DNA of 64,000 bases from Rhizobium sp. L51/94. Its GTDB lineage: Bacteria > Pseudomonadota > Alphaproteobacteria > Rhizobiales > Rhizobiaceae. Position 1 is the first letter of the stretch, and each line of letters begins with the position of its first letter. Position numbers and translations under genes: made by a program. Shown piece by piece: positions 48,701-57,840 of this stretch. The stretch lies in contig NZ_CP072141.1 in the NCBI RefSeq assembly GCF_019355555.1, forward strand, positions 1,730,001 through 1,794,000, written 5' to 3'. The notes beneath the pieces were generated by a model. It made no database searches. It saw only the letters and a program-made list of their open reading frames with translations, and was not told where the DNA came from.

Positions 48701-49621
48701 ATGACCATTCGTTTCGATCGACCTATCTCCGGTGCTGCAAAAGCGGCGCGACTGGTCGCCGCCTTCGCGCTGGTGCTGTGCATCCTGGCGTTGCTCGACC
48801 ATCGCTTCGGGCCGTTGACCACGCCCTATCTCGCCCTTTTCCTGCTGGTGTCGGCAGCTCTTGCAGCCGTGGCAGTGCTTCTGGCTGTCATCGGCCTGGC
48901 GCAGCTCTGGAGAACCGGCGCGGTTGCCGGTGTCTCGTCGATGAAGGCGCTGGTCTATGCCGCCCTGCCGCTGGCGCTGCTTGGCCTTGCGACGCAACGA
49001 TACGTCACCCGTCCGCAGCTTTTCGACGTGACCACCGACCTTGCCAATCCGCCGGCCTGGCTTGCCCAGCCGCGCGTCGATGCGCTCTGGCTTTCAAGGG
49101 ACGCAAGGATCACGCCCGCCACCCGCGAGGCGCAGGGCGTAGCCTATCCGGAGCTGACGGGCCGGCGCTACGAGGGGGCGATGGACCGTGTGCTGCTGGC
49201 GGTGCGGAAAGTCGCGCGACAACGCGGCATCGCCTTCGTCAGGGCCGAAGGCACGGAGATCCGCGACCCCACCATCGACGACCTGCCGGTCAAGCCGCAG
49301 CGTGGCGGGCCGATTGTCATGGCGCCCGATATCGGCCCCATCCCGATGAAGCGGCCGGAGGGCGTGCTGGAAGGAGAGGACCCGATCGCCGCGCTGATAC
49401 AGCGTGTCACCGACGTGACGCTGCAGGGCGAGACACGGACGAAAATCATCGGCCTGCCGCTCGACGTGGTCATCCGCCTGCACGAGGAGGCTGAGACGAC
49501 GCTGGTCGATATCCGCATCGCATCGCGCTACGGCGCCCATGATCTGGGCGTCAGCGCCGGCGTGGCCGAGGCCTATCTGAAGGCGCTGGATGCGGAGCTT
49601 CTCGGCATCGCCGGTAACTAA
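48701..49621 (+). CDS. DUF1499 membrane protein
   Basis: 306 aa. Three transmembrane helices in the first 105 residues (near 15-34, 43-66 and 78-98) precede a soluble DUF1499 domain (VAYPELTGRRYEGAMDRVLLAVRKVARQRG ... TLVDIRIASRYGAHDLGVSAGVAEAYLKALDAEL). The function of DUF1499 is unknown; it is common near the envelope genes of Proteobacteria. It ends three bases before the convergent DUF393 gene. Confidence 0.86.
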   Translation: MTIRFDRPISGAAKAARLVAAFALVLCILALLDHRFGPLTTPYLALFLLVSAALAAVAVLLAVIGLAQLWRTGAVAGVSSMKALVYAALPLALLGLATQRYVTRPQLFDVTTDLANPPAWLAQPRVDALWLSRDARITPATREAQGVAYPELTGRRYEGAMDRVLLAVRKVARQRGIAFVRAEGTEIRDPTIDDLPVKPQRGGPIVMAPDIGPIPMKRPEGVLEGEDPIAALIQRVTDVTLQGETRTKIIGLPLDVVIRLHEEAETTLVDIRIASRYGAHDLGVSAGVAEAYLKALDAELLGIAGN

Positions 49622-49624
49622 GCG

Positions 49625-50080
49625 CTATGACAGGAACCGCGCCCGCTCCTGCGGCGTTGGCACATAGCAGCTTTCGAGGCGACCGGCGATATCGAGGCGG
49701 TGTCGGGCTATGAAGCCATAGAGCCTATCGCGCCATCCGCGTGGAACGATGCGCGCCACGCCGGCCAGCGACCACGGCAGGCCGAGCCCGGCCAGCACGC
49801 GCAGCGTCGCATCGGATTTCAGATAGGCACGACCGTTCTCGAGCAGCATGTTCGTCTCGTAATCGCGGGTCTCGAGGCCGTAATGCCTATAGAGCGCATC
49901 GCCGAGCGGCGTCTGCGCGGCGATGAACCGGTAGCGATCCCTGCGGTCCTGGTTGAGGACGAAGCGAACCCAGGCCGAACAGAACACACAATGGCCGTCG
50001 AAGACGATGATCGGCCGTCCGTCGTCGAAATCGGGAACGGCAGCATCGTCGCGATAGCTGAAGTCTCTTGTGCGCGCCAT
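49625..50080 (-). CDS. DCC-family (DUF393) thiol-disulfide oxidoreductase-like protein
   Basis: 151 aa from the ATG at 50080, with AAGGA five bases upstream. The DCC signature is FDGHCVFCSAWVRFVL near residue 29 (DGxCxxC), followed by FIAAQTPLGDALYRHYG. The CxxC makes redox activity likely, but no reaction is proven for the family. It is followed by the metallo-hydrolase gene on the same strand, 36 bases upstream of it in transcription order. Confidence 0.86.
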   Translation of the reverse strand: MARTRDFSYRDDAAVPDFDDGRPIIVFDGHCVFCSAWVRFVLNQDRRDRYRFIAAQTPLGDALYRHYGLETRDYETNMLLENGRAYLKSDATLRVLAGLGLPWSLAGVARIVPRGWRDRLYGFIARHRLDIAGRLESCYVPTPQERARFLS

Positions 50081-50116
50081 GGTCATCCTTTTTGTGCGGG
50101 CCAATATGTGTGAGCC

Positions 50117-51031
50117 TCAGGCGGCCGGGCGGTAGGTGCCGAGCAGGGACGGCGGGCCGTCGGTTGCGACCACTCCCTTCTCCACCAGATCTTCCAGATG
50201 CGCCAGCACGGAAAGCGCAGCGGCGCCATGCAGGCGAACATCGGTATCGCGGTAGATTGCCCGCACCATGTCGGAAATCAGCCGGTCGCCGGCCTTGATG
50301 CGCTCATGGATCGCCCTTTCGCGCATCCGCCGGTGCGTGCGCAGGCCGCGCATGAAAGAGGCCGGTTCTCGCACCGGCCCGCCATGGCCGGGAAAGAAGA
50401 TCTTGTCGTCGCGCGACAGCAAGCGCTCGAGCGAAGCCATGTAATCGGCCATCGCCCCATCGGGCGGGGCTACCACGCTGGTGGCCCAGGCCATGACGTG
50501 ATCGGCCGAAAACACGATGCCGGATCCTTCCAGCGCAAAGCAGGCATGGTTGGCACAGTGGCCGGGCGTCAAAAGCGCCGTCAGCGCAAAGCCGTCACCG
50601 AAAATCGTCTCGTCGTCGGCCACCGTGATATCGGGCACGAAATCCATGTCGGCACTCTCAGCGAAGGGATTGATTTCGCCCTCATGCAGCGGGCGTGCGG
50701 CCCAGTGCGGTCCCTGTCCGACGGTAAGCGCGCCCGTTTCCTGCTGCAGTCGCCGTGCCAGCGGCGAGTGGTCGCGGTGGGTATGGCTGACAAGGATATG
50801 GCTGACGGTGCGGCCGGCAAGCACCGCCATCAGCGTTTTGAAATGGGCAGCACTGTCCGGCCCGGGGTCGATGACCGCGACCGATGATCCGGCGCCGACG
50901 ATATAGCTGTTGGTCCCATGAAAGGTGAAGGCGTTGGGATTTTCGACCGTCAGCCGCTCGACGCCGGGAGCCACAGGCACACCACGGCCATAGCCGGGAT
51001 CGAAGGAGCGGTCGAAATCGGGGCTTGCCAT
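50117..51031 (-). CDS. MBL-fold metallo-hydrolase (LACTB2-like)
   Basis: 304 aa. It starts with PGVERLTVENPNAFTFHGTNSYIVG. The metal motif SHTHRDHSPLA is near residue 82, with further ligands in TPGHCANHACF and FSADHVMAW and a final FFPGHGGPV. A C-terminal winged-helix-like tail (RRMRERAIHERIKAG ... VLAHLEDLVEKGVV) matches the LACTB2 group, some of which are endoribonucleases. Substrate is unproven here. It is likely co-transcribed with the DUF393 gene. Confidence 0.88.
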   Translation of the reverse strand: MASPDFDRSFDPGYGRGVPVAPGVERLTVENPNAFTFHGTNSYIVGAGSSVAVIDPGPDSAAHFKTLMAVLAGRTVSHILVSHTHRDHSPLARRLQQETGALTVGQGPHWAARPLHEGEINPFAESADMDFVPDITVADDETIFGDGFALTALLTPGHCANHACFALEGSGIVFSADHVMAWATSVVAPPDGAMADYMASLERLLSRDDKIFFPGHGGPVREPASFMRGLRTHRRMRERAIHERIKAGDRLISDMVRAIYRDTDVRLHGAAALSVLAHLEDLVEKGVVATDGPPSLLGTYRPAA

Positions 51032-51214
51032 GTCACTCTGCCAGTTTTCGCCCGGAGCAGGCCGAACGATCCATAGTACGTTTCCCCTCCCGCCCTAGCA
51101 TAGCGCCCCCCGAACATCAGAAAAATATGCTGCCTTGCAAAACTTAGTGATTGTGACGGCGGCTCCGCTTTGCTAATCAGGCCTCGGTTCGGCGACACGG
51201 TCGCCCGACCATGC

Positions 51215-51289
51215 TGGGGCGTCGCCAAGCGGTAAGGCAACGGCCTTTGATGCCGTCATACCCTGGTTCGAATCCAGGCGCCCCAGCCA
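51215..51289 (+). tRNA. tRNA-Gln (anticodon UUG)
   Basis: 75 bases including an encoded CCA (51287-51289). The acceptor stem TGGGGCG pairs with CGCCCCA (51279-51285). The anticodon stem ACGGC/GCCGT encloses CTTTGAT with TTG at 51247-51249. The T arm has GGTTCGAATCC. No tRNA of the same type is seen elsewhere in the window. A Fic gene begins 28 bases downstream on the other strand. Confidence 0.97.
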
Positions 51290-51317
51290 GAAAATTGAGA
51301 CCCATTCTAGCGTAACA

Positions 51318-52490
51318 CTAACGAACAGCAGGGTAGAGACTTGGAAGCCATCGCTCGATGACATCGAGTGGGAAGCCGAGGCGGACTTTGCCCTTGGGGC
51401 TATCGGATACCAGCATGCCCCGTTCAAGCAGGCCGGTCAGAACCGTACGCGCTTGTCTCTCCTGGTAGCCGGTGAGCGCCTGCGCCTGGGATCGGGAAAA
51501 TTCTCCTGCCAGCACCGCTTCGCGCAGCAGCGGCCAACTACCCTTGGGCAGGCGCTGAATCTGCACTTCCTCGGCACACCAGACTTCGATCCGGTTCAGT
51601 AACTCTTCGGGCTGAAGCAATCCCTCCATGAAGGTCACCTGATCGACGCAGCACGAGAGGAAGAACGTGGTGAAATCGGTCAGGCCTGCCTGTGTAAGGT
51701 TACCTCGACCATCGAGGTCGCCGCGGCGTGGCTGATCCGCCCGCGCCAGCAGGCGTTTGTAGTCATCAACGTTTCGTGCAAGTCCGCGCGACACGGACCA
51801 GAGTTCCGAGCCTATTCCGAGGTCCCGCAGCAGCGCATGTGAAAACAAGCGGGTGACGCGACCGTTGCCGTCGAAGAAGGGATGAATCCAGGCGAGGCGA
51901 TGATGGGATGCTCCGACGCCGATGATCTTCTGAAGCTTGGAAAGCATATTCATGGAATAGGCTTCGACAAAACGATGAAGCAATGGCGCGATCATCGCGG
52001 GTTCCGGCGCAATATGGTCGCCAACCCTGACATGCCGCGTCCGAAGCTCACCGGGGACCATTCTGATTTCCTCGCCGGTGTCAGGATTTGCGACGATCAG
52101 CAACTCGTCCGGCAGGCGACGGCAGAATTCGCCGTGAAGCCAGCAGATTCCCGCCACGGACAGGACCGGGAACGGCATGTCACCGTGGTCGATGAGCTGC
52201 TGGACCTCTATGTGCGCGCGTGCTTCGAGCTGCAGGTTTCTCTTTTCAGTCTCCGCCGCATACTCGCCGGCCATCGCACGATCGATATCGATTGGTAGCG
52301 TGTTATGTCCCTCGATGAGGTTCGAATAGTAGCAGTTCATCGAGCGAACCAAATCGCCAACCGATGCGCGCAAAACCGGATGCAGTCGCGCGGCAAAACG
52401 ACTGGCTGCCGATGTCAGCTCGATTGCCAGGTCTTCCAGTTCCCGGTTGCTGTCAGGAAGCAACGGTTCCATGCTTGCAAGCGAAGCCAT
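51318..52490 (-). CDS. Fic-domain AMP-transferase, class II, with C-terminal winged helix
   Basis: 390 aa from the ATG at 52490; the longer open frame to 53186 has no protein character and overlaps a real gene. The N-terminal inhibitory motif SNLIEG (residues 56-61) matches S/TxxxE(G/N). The Fic core motif HPFFDGNGR is at 203-211 with all catalytic residues. The last 90 residues look like a winged helix (LTGYQERQARTVLTGLLERGML). Such proteins transfer AMP to Ser/Thr/Tyr of targets and are held inactive by Glu60. It lies next to tRNA-Gln, a usual landing site for acquired genes. Confidence 0.93.
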   Translation of the reverse strand: MASLASMEPLLPDSNRELEDLAIELTSAASRFAARLHPVLRASVGDLVRSMNCYYSNLIEGHNTLPIDIDRAMAGEYAAETEKRNLQLEARAHIEVQQLIDHGDMPFPVLSVAGICWLHGEFCRRLPDELLIVANPDTGEEIRMVPGELRTRHVRVGDHIAPEPAMIAPLLHRFVEAYSMNMLSKLQKIIGVGASHHRLAWIHPFFDGNGRVTRLFSHALLRDLGIGSELWSVSRGLARNVDDYKRLLARADQPRRGDLDGRGNLTQAGLTDFTTFFLSCCVDQVTFMEGLLQPEELLNRIEVWCAEEVQIQRLPKGSWPLLREAVLAGEFSRSQAQALTGYQERQARTVLTGLLERGMLVSDSPKGKVRLGFPLDVIERWLPSLYPAVR

Positions 52491-52508
52491 TTTGCCGCTT
52501 TCTTTTCC

Positions 52509-52529
52509 GATAAATAGATGATGTTTATC
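52509..52529. promoter_or_regulatory. Inverted repeat upstream of the Fic gene
   Basis: GATAAA (52509-52514) and TTTATC (52524-52529) form a 6-bp inverted repeat 19 bases upstream of the fic start. The Fic protein has a winged helix, so self-regulation is conceivable, but this is inference. Confidence 0.35.
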
Positions 52530-52733
52530 ATAGCTATAGAAGGCAATGTCCGCAATCGTTTTGCCGATGTTATTGCCGCATCGGAATTTCCTGCTTTCGC
52601 CGCTCCGGGAGATGCGGCCAGTCCACTCCAGACTTCGTCTGTAACCCATCGCCATGCCCTCGGTCGTCACCAAACTCTTGTGTCCGCATCGCTCATCATG
52701 GCATGAGGAGATCTTTGTGCAGGAGGCGGGTTT

Positions 52734-53783
52734 ATGATCGGAGCGCTGTTGGCGGCAAGGCGGTGGACGGCCTGGGTGTTGGTTGCTTGCCTTTTCGCAA
52801 GTGCGCCGGCCAGTGCCACGCCGGTGCTGGTTGTCGATACGGCAACACGCCAGGTCCTGTACCAGGAGGACGCAGGCGCGCCATGGTATCCGGCCTCGAC
52901 GACCAAGCTGATGACGGCGCTGGTTGTTTTCGAAGCCCTGCGCGCCGGTCAGGTCAGCCTTACGACACCTGTGGTCATGACGCGCAATGCCACGAAGCAG
53001 GCTTTTCTCGAATCCGGCCTGACCCTTGGGCGAACGATGACGCTTGAGGACGCGCTGTTTGCGGCGCTCACGGCATCGGCCAACGATGTCGCCGTCGCCC
53101 TTTCCGAAGCGGTGGCGCCTGATGAGGCGTCGTTCGTCCAGCGCATGAACGCGGAGGCCGTGCGCCTCAAAATGACCGGCACCCACTTTTCCAGTCCCAA
53201 CGGCCTGTTCGACCGGAAAAACTATACTACCGCACGCGATCTTGCGATCTTGGGAATGGAGATCGACCAGATGTTTCCCGAGTACCGGCGCTTCTTCGCA
53301 GCGACGGCTGTGACGATCGATGGCAAGGAGATCAAGTCCAACAATGCGTTGCTTACCAGCTTCAATGGCACGATCGGCATGAAGACCGGCTTCCTCTGTG
53401 CTTCAGGTCGAAACTATGTCGGGCTGGCCACGCGGAACGGGCGGCGTGTGATGGTGGTCCTTCTCGGCGCCACGACGGAGCGGGAGCGCAACGAACGGGC
53501 GGCGCTGTATCTGACGCAGGCCTTCGAGGGCCGGCTGTCTCCGTCAGGACCCGTCGACGATGTCCAAAATCGCACCGATATCGCACCGGAGGACATGCGT
53601 ATCCGCCTCTGCACGGCCAAAGCAGCAGCCTATGAGACCAGTCGCGATGCGCTTTACCCGATGGGCTTGCCGGGCCAGGAGACCTATCTGCGCGACCAGA
53701 TCCCCGGCCAGGTCCACGAGATCAGAACGTGGCCCACAGAAATCGTACCCGACGTGCCAGCCCCTTCGCGCCGTCCCTCGTGA
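52734..53783 (+). CDS. D-alanyl-D-alanine carboxypeptidase (S11 family)
   Basis: 349 aa with a signal peptide (residues 1-28, ACLFASAPASA). Penicillin-binding motifs: STTK near residue 55, SAN near residue 116 and KTG in GMKTGFLCASG. Unlike the paralogue at 1595 it has no SPOR domain; the C-terminal about 90 residues are unassigned and Pro-rich at the end. It trims peptidoglycan stem peptides in the periplasm. The ribosome site CAGGAGGCGG is strong. The 243-base gap upstream is shared with the divergent fic gene. Confidence 0.92.
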   Translation: MIGALLAARRWTAWVLVACLFASAPASATPVLVVDTATRQVLYQEDAGAPWYPASTTKLMTALVVFEALRAGQVSLTTPVVMTRNATKQAFLESGLTLGRTMTLEDALFAALTASANDVAVALSEAVAPDEASFVQRMNAEAVRLKMTGTHFSSPNGLFDRKNYTTARDLAILGMEIDQMFPEYRRFFAATAVTIDGKEIKSNNALLTSFNGTIGMKTGFLCASGRNYVGLATRNGRRVMVVLLGATTERERNERAALYLTQAFEGRLSPSGPVDDVQNRTDIAPEDMRIRLCTAKAAAYETSRDALYPMGLPGQETYLRDQIPGQVHEIRTWPTEIVPDVPAPSRRPS

Positions 53784-53864
53784 TCCGGAGGATTGGCCGG
53801 TTCTGAGAGGCCGCTTTGCGGTGATGTCAGCAATGCAAGGTGACGGGCTGGAGACCAGCCGTCC

Positions 53865-54566
53865 TCACTGCGGCCGCTTTACCGCATAGCGCAGATGCAA
53901 TGCGCCGTGGCCGAGGGGTTCGCAGGAGATCAGCGAGAGCTCGGCTTTCCCCGTCAGGCCTTCCTCGCCGTAGGCGATGATGCGGTCGCTGCCTTCGCGT
54001 GCCTCAAGCGCCGGCGCAACGACGAAACTGAGTTCGTCCACCAGTCCGGCAGCCATCAGCGAGCCATTCACGGCAGCACCGCCTTCCAGCAAAATGCGGG
54101 TGATGCCGAGTTCGCGGCCGATGAGGTCGAGCATCGCGCCGATGTCCATTTCGGGCGTTTCCGACACGACATAGGAGACGCCGTCGGCGGTGAGTTCGGC
54201 CAGATGGCTGTCGGGCACGTCGCGTCCGAGCAGCACGACGACATGGTCTCCATAGAGCGCGTCGCTGGAAAAATGCAGCTTGCCGGAGCGGTCAAGCGCA
54301 ATCGCGAAACTCGTGGCGGCGGTATTGGCGAAGTGATGCGGCCGCCTGACATCGAAGGGTGCCGCTGGCGGATGGGCGCCGGCCTTGGAAATCTCGGCCA
54401 TCGTCACGCGCCCGACCATCCAGGCATTGGCATCGTGTGCCTTGTGGACCTTCTCATAAAGCGCCGACCAGTCGGAGCGGCTCCCATCCGGGCTTGTCGT
54501 CCAACGGCTCGGATGCAAGCTGCCATCCGGCGATGTGAGCATGAGGCAAATAACGCGAGGTCTCAT
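53865..54566 (-). CDS. RibD C-terminal-domain reductase (dihydrofolate-reductase-like)
   Basis: 233 aa. RibD-C/DHFR-like fold: MRPRVICLMLTSPDGSLHPSRWT, WMVGRVTMAEISK and ITRILLEGGAAVNGSLMAAGLVDELSFVVAPAL. The cytidine-deaminase half of RibD is absent, so it is not the bifunctional riboflavin enzyme. Stand-alone members are NADPH-dependent reductases of uncertain substrate. No riboflavin genes are nearby. Confidence 0.86.
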   Translation of the reverse strand: MRPRVICLMLTSPDGSLHPSRWTTSPDGSRSDWSALYEKVHKAHDANAWMVGRVTMAEISKAGAHPPAAPFDVRRPHHFANTAATSFAIALDRSGKLHFSSDALYGDHVVVLLGRDVPDSHLAELTADGVSYVVSETPEMDIGAMLDLIGRELGITRILLEGGAAVNGSLMAAGLVDELSFVVAPALEAREGSDRIIAYGEEGLTGKAELSLISCEPLGHGALHLRYAVKRPQ

Positions 54567-54781
54567 CTGGCCAATCCTCTTTATCGAAAGTCTGTGGTGG
54601 ACGCATATAGGCCGCCGCCCGGGATCGAAAAGATCCGCCAGCCTTGCCTGCTTCCGGACGCAATCAAAAATCTGTGGCGAACATAGTTACATAAACTGCC
54701 CGCGAAAGGACTCTTTCCGACAAAACCCCTGCCGCAATTCAGGGTCTCTATAGGGCAACTGAAACAGCCACGGAGAGAATC

Positions 54782-55387
54782 ATGACTTCGCAGCAGCAGA
54801 CCTGGTACAGGGCCGGCAGCGACATCGTCGCGCGGGCAGGATTTTCGCTCGTCATGTGCGGCGCCCTGGCGGCCGTCATCTATGTGACCCACCGTAACGG
54901 TTCGGAAGAGCTGGCCGCCGCACCGATGAACAATGCGCCGAGAGTTGCGATAGTGCTTCCCGGCGTCGTGGTAAACCCCGGTGTCTCCGTGGCGCAGGCG
55001 GCGATCGATGCCAGTCCGGCAGCAGCGCCCGTCGTCGCGAATATTCCGATCCCCACCTTCCGCGCCGTAGCAGCGGCGGATTCGGCTCCCCGGCATACGC
55101 CCGTCCCCGCCAAGCGGGCGGTGAGGGAGGCGGTCGTCGCCAGCGCCGGTACCGTCAGCTTCGAGAGCTGCCTGCCGGGCTGCGAAACGAAGGATCCGCT
55201 GATCGTCGGCCACGTCGCCGCGCCGCAGGTGCCCGCCGCATTCCCGCAAGAGGGGGACACGCTGGTGGAAACGGTCAGTTTTCAGGAGAGGGAGCCGGGT
55301 CTTCTCGGCAGGGCAATGGATGCGCCGAGCCTCGTCTACCGCACCGGCCGCAAGGCTTTGACGAGCCTGGTCGCTGCAGCCATGTAA
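54782..55387 (+). CDS. Hypothetical single-pass membrane protein
   Basis: 201 aa from the ATG at 54782 behind GGAGAG. One transmembrane helix lies near residues 21-38 (FSLVMCGALAAVIYVTH). The rest is a long Ala/Pro/Val-rich periplasmic region with a pair of Cys (SFESCLPGCETKD) and a short tail (LLGRAMDAPSLVYRTGRKALTSLVAAAM). No recognised domain. It ends shortly before a bidirectional terminator and a convergent luciferase-like gene. Confidence 0.7.
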   Translation: MTSQQQTWYRAGSDIVARAGFSLVMCGALAAVIYVTHRNGSEELAAAPMNNAPRVAIVLPGVVVNPGVSVAQAAIDASPAAAPVVANIPIPTFRAVAAADSAPRHTPVPAKRAVREAVVASAGTVSFESCLPGCETKDPLIVGHVAAPQVPAAFPQEGDTLVETVSFQEREPGLLGRAMDAPSLVYRTGRKALTSLVAAAM

Positions 55388-55400
55388 ACTCAGCGGCAAT

Positions 55401-55422
55401 GCAGGGCAAATCACTGCCCTGC
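55401..55422. terminator. Stem-loop between convergent genes
   Basis: Perfect 8-bp stem (55401-55408 with 55415-55422), six-base loop, in the 45-base gap between convergent genes. No T-run is seen. Confidence 0.5.
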
Positions 55423-55432
55423 TGCATCACCG

Positions 55433-56461
55433 TCAGGCGAGCAGATCGCGGACCGTCGGTGCAACCCTGGTGCCGTAGAGTTCGATGCAGCGCATCAGCT
55501 TTTCGTGGGGAAGCGGGCCTGCGCTGTATTTGAGGTCGAAGCGGCTGACATCAAGCACCTTGATCGTTGCAGCGATCTTGCGCGCCACAGTCTCCGGCGA
55601 GCCGACATAGAGCGAGCCGTGGTCGATTTCCTGGCGGAACTCCGATGCCTCCATCGGCGGCCAGCCTCGTTCCGCACCGATCTGATCGCGCATGCGCTTG
55701 TAGTCCGGCCAGAATTCGGCCCGCGCCTGCTCGTCCGTGTCGGCGACATAGCCCGGCGAGTGCACGCCGATCGCTTGCATCGGCAGCTTCAGTTGGTCAT
55801 AGACACGCTTCGAGAGGTCGACATAAGGCACGAAACGTTTCGGGTCGCCGCCAATGATCGCCAGCATCAGGGGAAGGTTGTGGCGTGCCGCGCGCACGAC
55901 AGACTCAGGGCTTCCCCCGACACCGATCCATGTCCGCAACGACCCCGTCTCGATCGGCGGAAAGACCTGCTGGTTGGTCAGCGGCGGGCGGATAGTGCCC
56001 TTCCAGCTGACCGACTTCTGCGAGACCAGCGCTGCGAAAATCTCCAACTTTTCCTCGAACAGGGTTTCGTAGTCGCGCAGCGCAAAGCCGAAGAGCGGAA
56101 ACGACTCGGTAAACGAACCGCGCCCGAGAATGACCTCCGCGCGCCCGTTCGAGAGTGCGTTGATGGACGAGAAGCGCTGGAACACCCGGATAGGGTCGTC
56201 GGAGGAAAGCACGGTGACCGCCGAGCCGAGCCGGATGCGCGTCGTGCGCACGGCCGCAGCAGCCAGCAGGATTTCGGGAGCGGACACGGCAAAGTCGGCG
56301 CGGTGATGCTCGCCGATTCCGATGAAGTCGATGCCCAGAGTGTCGGCCAGCACGGCCTCCTCGACGACATTGCGCAGCACCTGCGCATGGGTGAGCGGCA
56401 CGCCGTCGGCAGACGAAGTGACGTCGCCGAAAGTATCAAGGCCAAGTTCGATCGATGTCAT
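55433..56461 (-). CDS. LLM-class flavin-dependent oxidoreductase
   Basis: 342 aa, bacterial-luciferase-like TIM barrel: IELGLDTFGDV, DTLGIDFIGIGEHHRADFAVSAPEILLAAAAVRT and RIRLGSAVTVLSSDDPIRVFQRFSSINALSNGRAEVILGRG. Such proteins use FMNH2 or F420 to oxidise diverse substrates; rhizobia have many with unknown substrates. Single gene; upstream is the terminator of the next minus-strand gene. Confidence 0.92.
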   Translation of the reverse strand: MTSIELGLDTFGDVTSSADGVPLTHAQVLRNVVEEAVLADTLGIDFIGIGEHHRADFAVSAPEILLAAAAVRTTRIRLGSAVTVLSSDDPIRVFQRFSSINALSNGRAEVILGRGSFTESFPLFGFALRDYETLFEEKLEIFAALVSQKSVSWKGTIRPPLTNQQVFPPIETGSLRTWIGVGGSPESVVRAARHNLPLMLAIIGGDPKRFVPYVDLSKRVYDQLKLPMQAIGVHSPGYVADTDEQARAEFWPDYKRMRDQIGAERGWPPMEASEFRQEIDHGSLYVGSPETVARKIAATIKVLDVSRFDLKYSAGPLPHEKLMRCIELYGTRVAPTVRDLLA

Positions 56462-56584
56462 GGGCGTACTCTGATGGTTCTGGGGCAGGACGATAGGCTT
56501 GCCGGATAGCGTTCAGGGATGAAGGTGGGCATCGCGCCAGGGTTGTTCAAGCCGGCACGCTGGGGTGCCGCCCCGCACAGCCCG

Positions 56585-56615
56585 AAAATGCAAACAGGCG
56601 GCCTGGAGCCGCCTG
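56585..56615 (-). terminator. Terminator after the lipoprotein gene at 56643
   Basis: On the minus strand a perfect 8-bp GC stem (56608-56615 with 56595-56602) is followed by TTTGCATTTT. It lies 28 bases after the stop of the minus-strand gene. Confidence 0.72.
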
Positions 56616-56642
56616 CGCCATGTCCATCCTGTCGGCAGTGTA

Positions 56643-57065
56643 CTAGCTGGCGGCGGCAGGAGGTGTCGGGATGAGCAGTTCGGCGCAATAAGATGGGCCG
56701 TTCACGCCGGGCATGTCGCCAACGATGCGGATCGAGCGGATAACGTAGTCCGACGAGGTGGTTATGTCAGCCTTGCAGCTGAGATTGACGGTGCGGGCTG
56801 GCTTGCCCGGCGCTCCATCGGCAGTCTTGGTCTCGACGCGGACCTTCTTGTACCCGCCACGCCAGTTGTAGACCCGGCCGCCGCCGTCGTCATGGTCGGA
56901 GATCGGAGGGCCGTAGGCGGCAAAGAACTTGCCGGCAGATCTGCCAGACCAATAGTCCTGAACGGGATTGGCCTTCATCATCGGAATGGTGGCAACGTTC
57001 GAAACGGTCGTGCATCCGGCGAGGGCCATCATCAGCCCTGCCGCAGAAAACATGCGGATGTTCAT
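56643..57065 (-). CDS. Hypothetical lipoprotein
   Basis: 140 aa from the ATG at 57065. Signal peptide with lipobox LAGC (Cys near residue 18). The mature part has SGRSAGKFFAAYGPPISDHDDGGGRVYNWRGGYKK, NLSCKADI and YCAELL. The GPP ... YNWRGG pattern recalls small SmpA/OmlA-like (BamE-fold) lipoproteins, but I cannot assign it firmly. It is monocistronic with its own terminator. The 277 bases upstream show no other gene. Confidence 0.78.
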   Translation of the reverse strand: MNIRMFSAAGLMMALAGCTTVSNVATIPMMKANPVQDYWSGRSAGKFFAAYGPPISDHDDGGGRVYNWRGGYKKVRVETKTADGAPGKPARTVNLSCKADITTSSDYVIRSIRIVGDMPGVNGPSYCAELLIPTPPAAAS

Positions 57066-57342
57066 CGTATCGTCCTTGAGCTCGTTCTCGCGCATTGACT
57101 GTCGGAAAAGCCGCTGTCCCGCGCCGTTCCCGTCTGTCCCACCCACGGCTTTACCGTCAAAGTCGATAAAAGCAAATTATCATTAGCGGCCTTGTCACGA
57201 ATTTGATGGGAGTGTTGCGCCAGATGCACGTCTGGCCTCTCGCAACCGGCGTGCGCGCCGCTGCGGGTGAGGGGTATCCCGGTCGCCAGCCCCGAGGCAA
57301 CGCTATTGCGGTGTCCCGGGGGCAAGGTCTATCGGCTTGGCG

Positions 57343-57840
57343 CTATTTGACGGCGACCAGCGACGAAAGGATCGACGTCAGCTCCTTGTCGTGCTTGCTG
57401 CCGGAATCCTTCGATCCCCAGTAGGTGACGACAAGCAGCTTGCCGGGTACAGGCGACAGGAAGGCGAGTTCCACATCGACGGCACCATCATTGTCGGTGC
57501 CCTGCCAACCGAGCGTCGACATCTTCATGCCGTTGATGGTGTTGTCGCCCTCGTCCTTCTGGGTTGCAGGATCGATCTTGACGCCGCTCTTCGTCAGGAA
57601 ATCGATCGCATCGCTGACGACCTTGTCGGAGGATTTCTCGTCTGCGACGTCGATCGAGAAGTAGACTGCAGAGTCGTCGGAGGTCGCATCGATGCCGGTC
57701 TCGGTTTCTTTCGGCGCCCAGCTATGGGGAATGGTAACGGACGCAATCGGTGCATCGCTCGGAAATTTCAGCGTTTCCGCCTGGGCAAGAAGCGGGAAGG
57801 CGAAAGCCATGGCGGAGGCGACGAGAAGCAATTTTTTCAT
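57343..57840 (-). CDS. Hypothetical secreted protein
   Basis: 165 aa from the ATG at 57840, with a signal peptide (MKKLLLVASAMAFAFPLLAQA). The mature protein is acidic, has no Cys and reads like a compact alpha/beta domain (ASVTIPHSWAPKETETGIDATSDDSAVYFSIDVADEKSSDK ... LLVVTYWGSKDSGSKHDKELTSILSSL). It resembles conserved rhizobial periplasmic proteins of unknown function. A longer frame to 58062 lacks protein character. Confidence 0.8.
   Translation of the reverse strand: MKKLLLVASAMAFAFPLLAQAETLKFPSDAPIASVTIPHSWAPKETETGIDATSDDSAVYFSIDVADEKSSDKVVSDAIDFLTKSGVKIDPATQKDEGDNTINGMKMSTLGWQGTDNDGAVDVELAFLSPVPGKLLVVTYWGSKDSGSKHDKELTSILSSLVAVK

Noticed and set aside
52491..53186. Long N-terminal extension of the Fic protein
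   Set aside because: The extra 232 codons are antisense to the carboxypeptidase gene and AT-rich promoter DNA, and have no Fic-family similarity.
54581..55414. A 277-codon minus-strand frame
   Set aside because: Antisense to the 54782-55387 gene. The plus-strand frame has a ribosome site and a membrane helix, while the minus translation is Arg-rich without features. The plus gene itself is only moderately supported.
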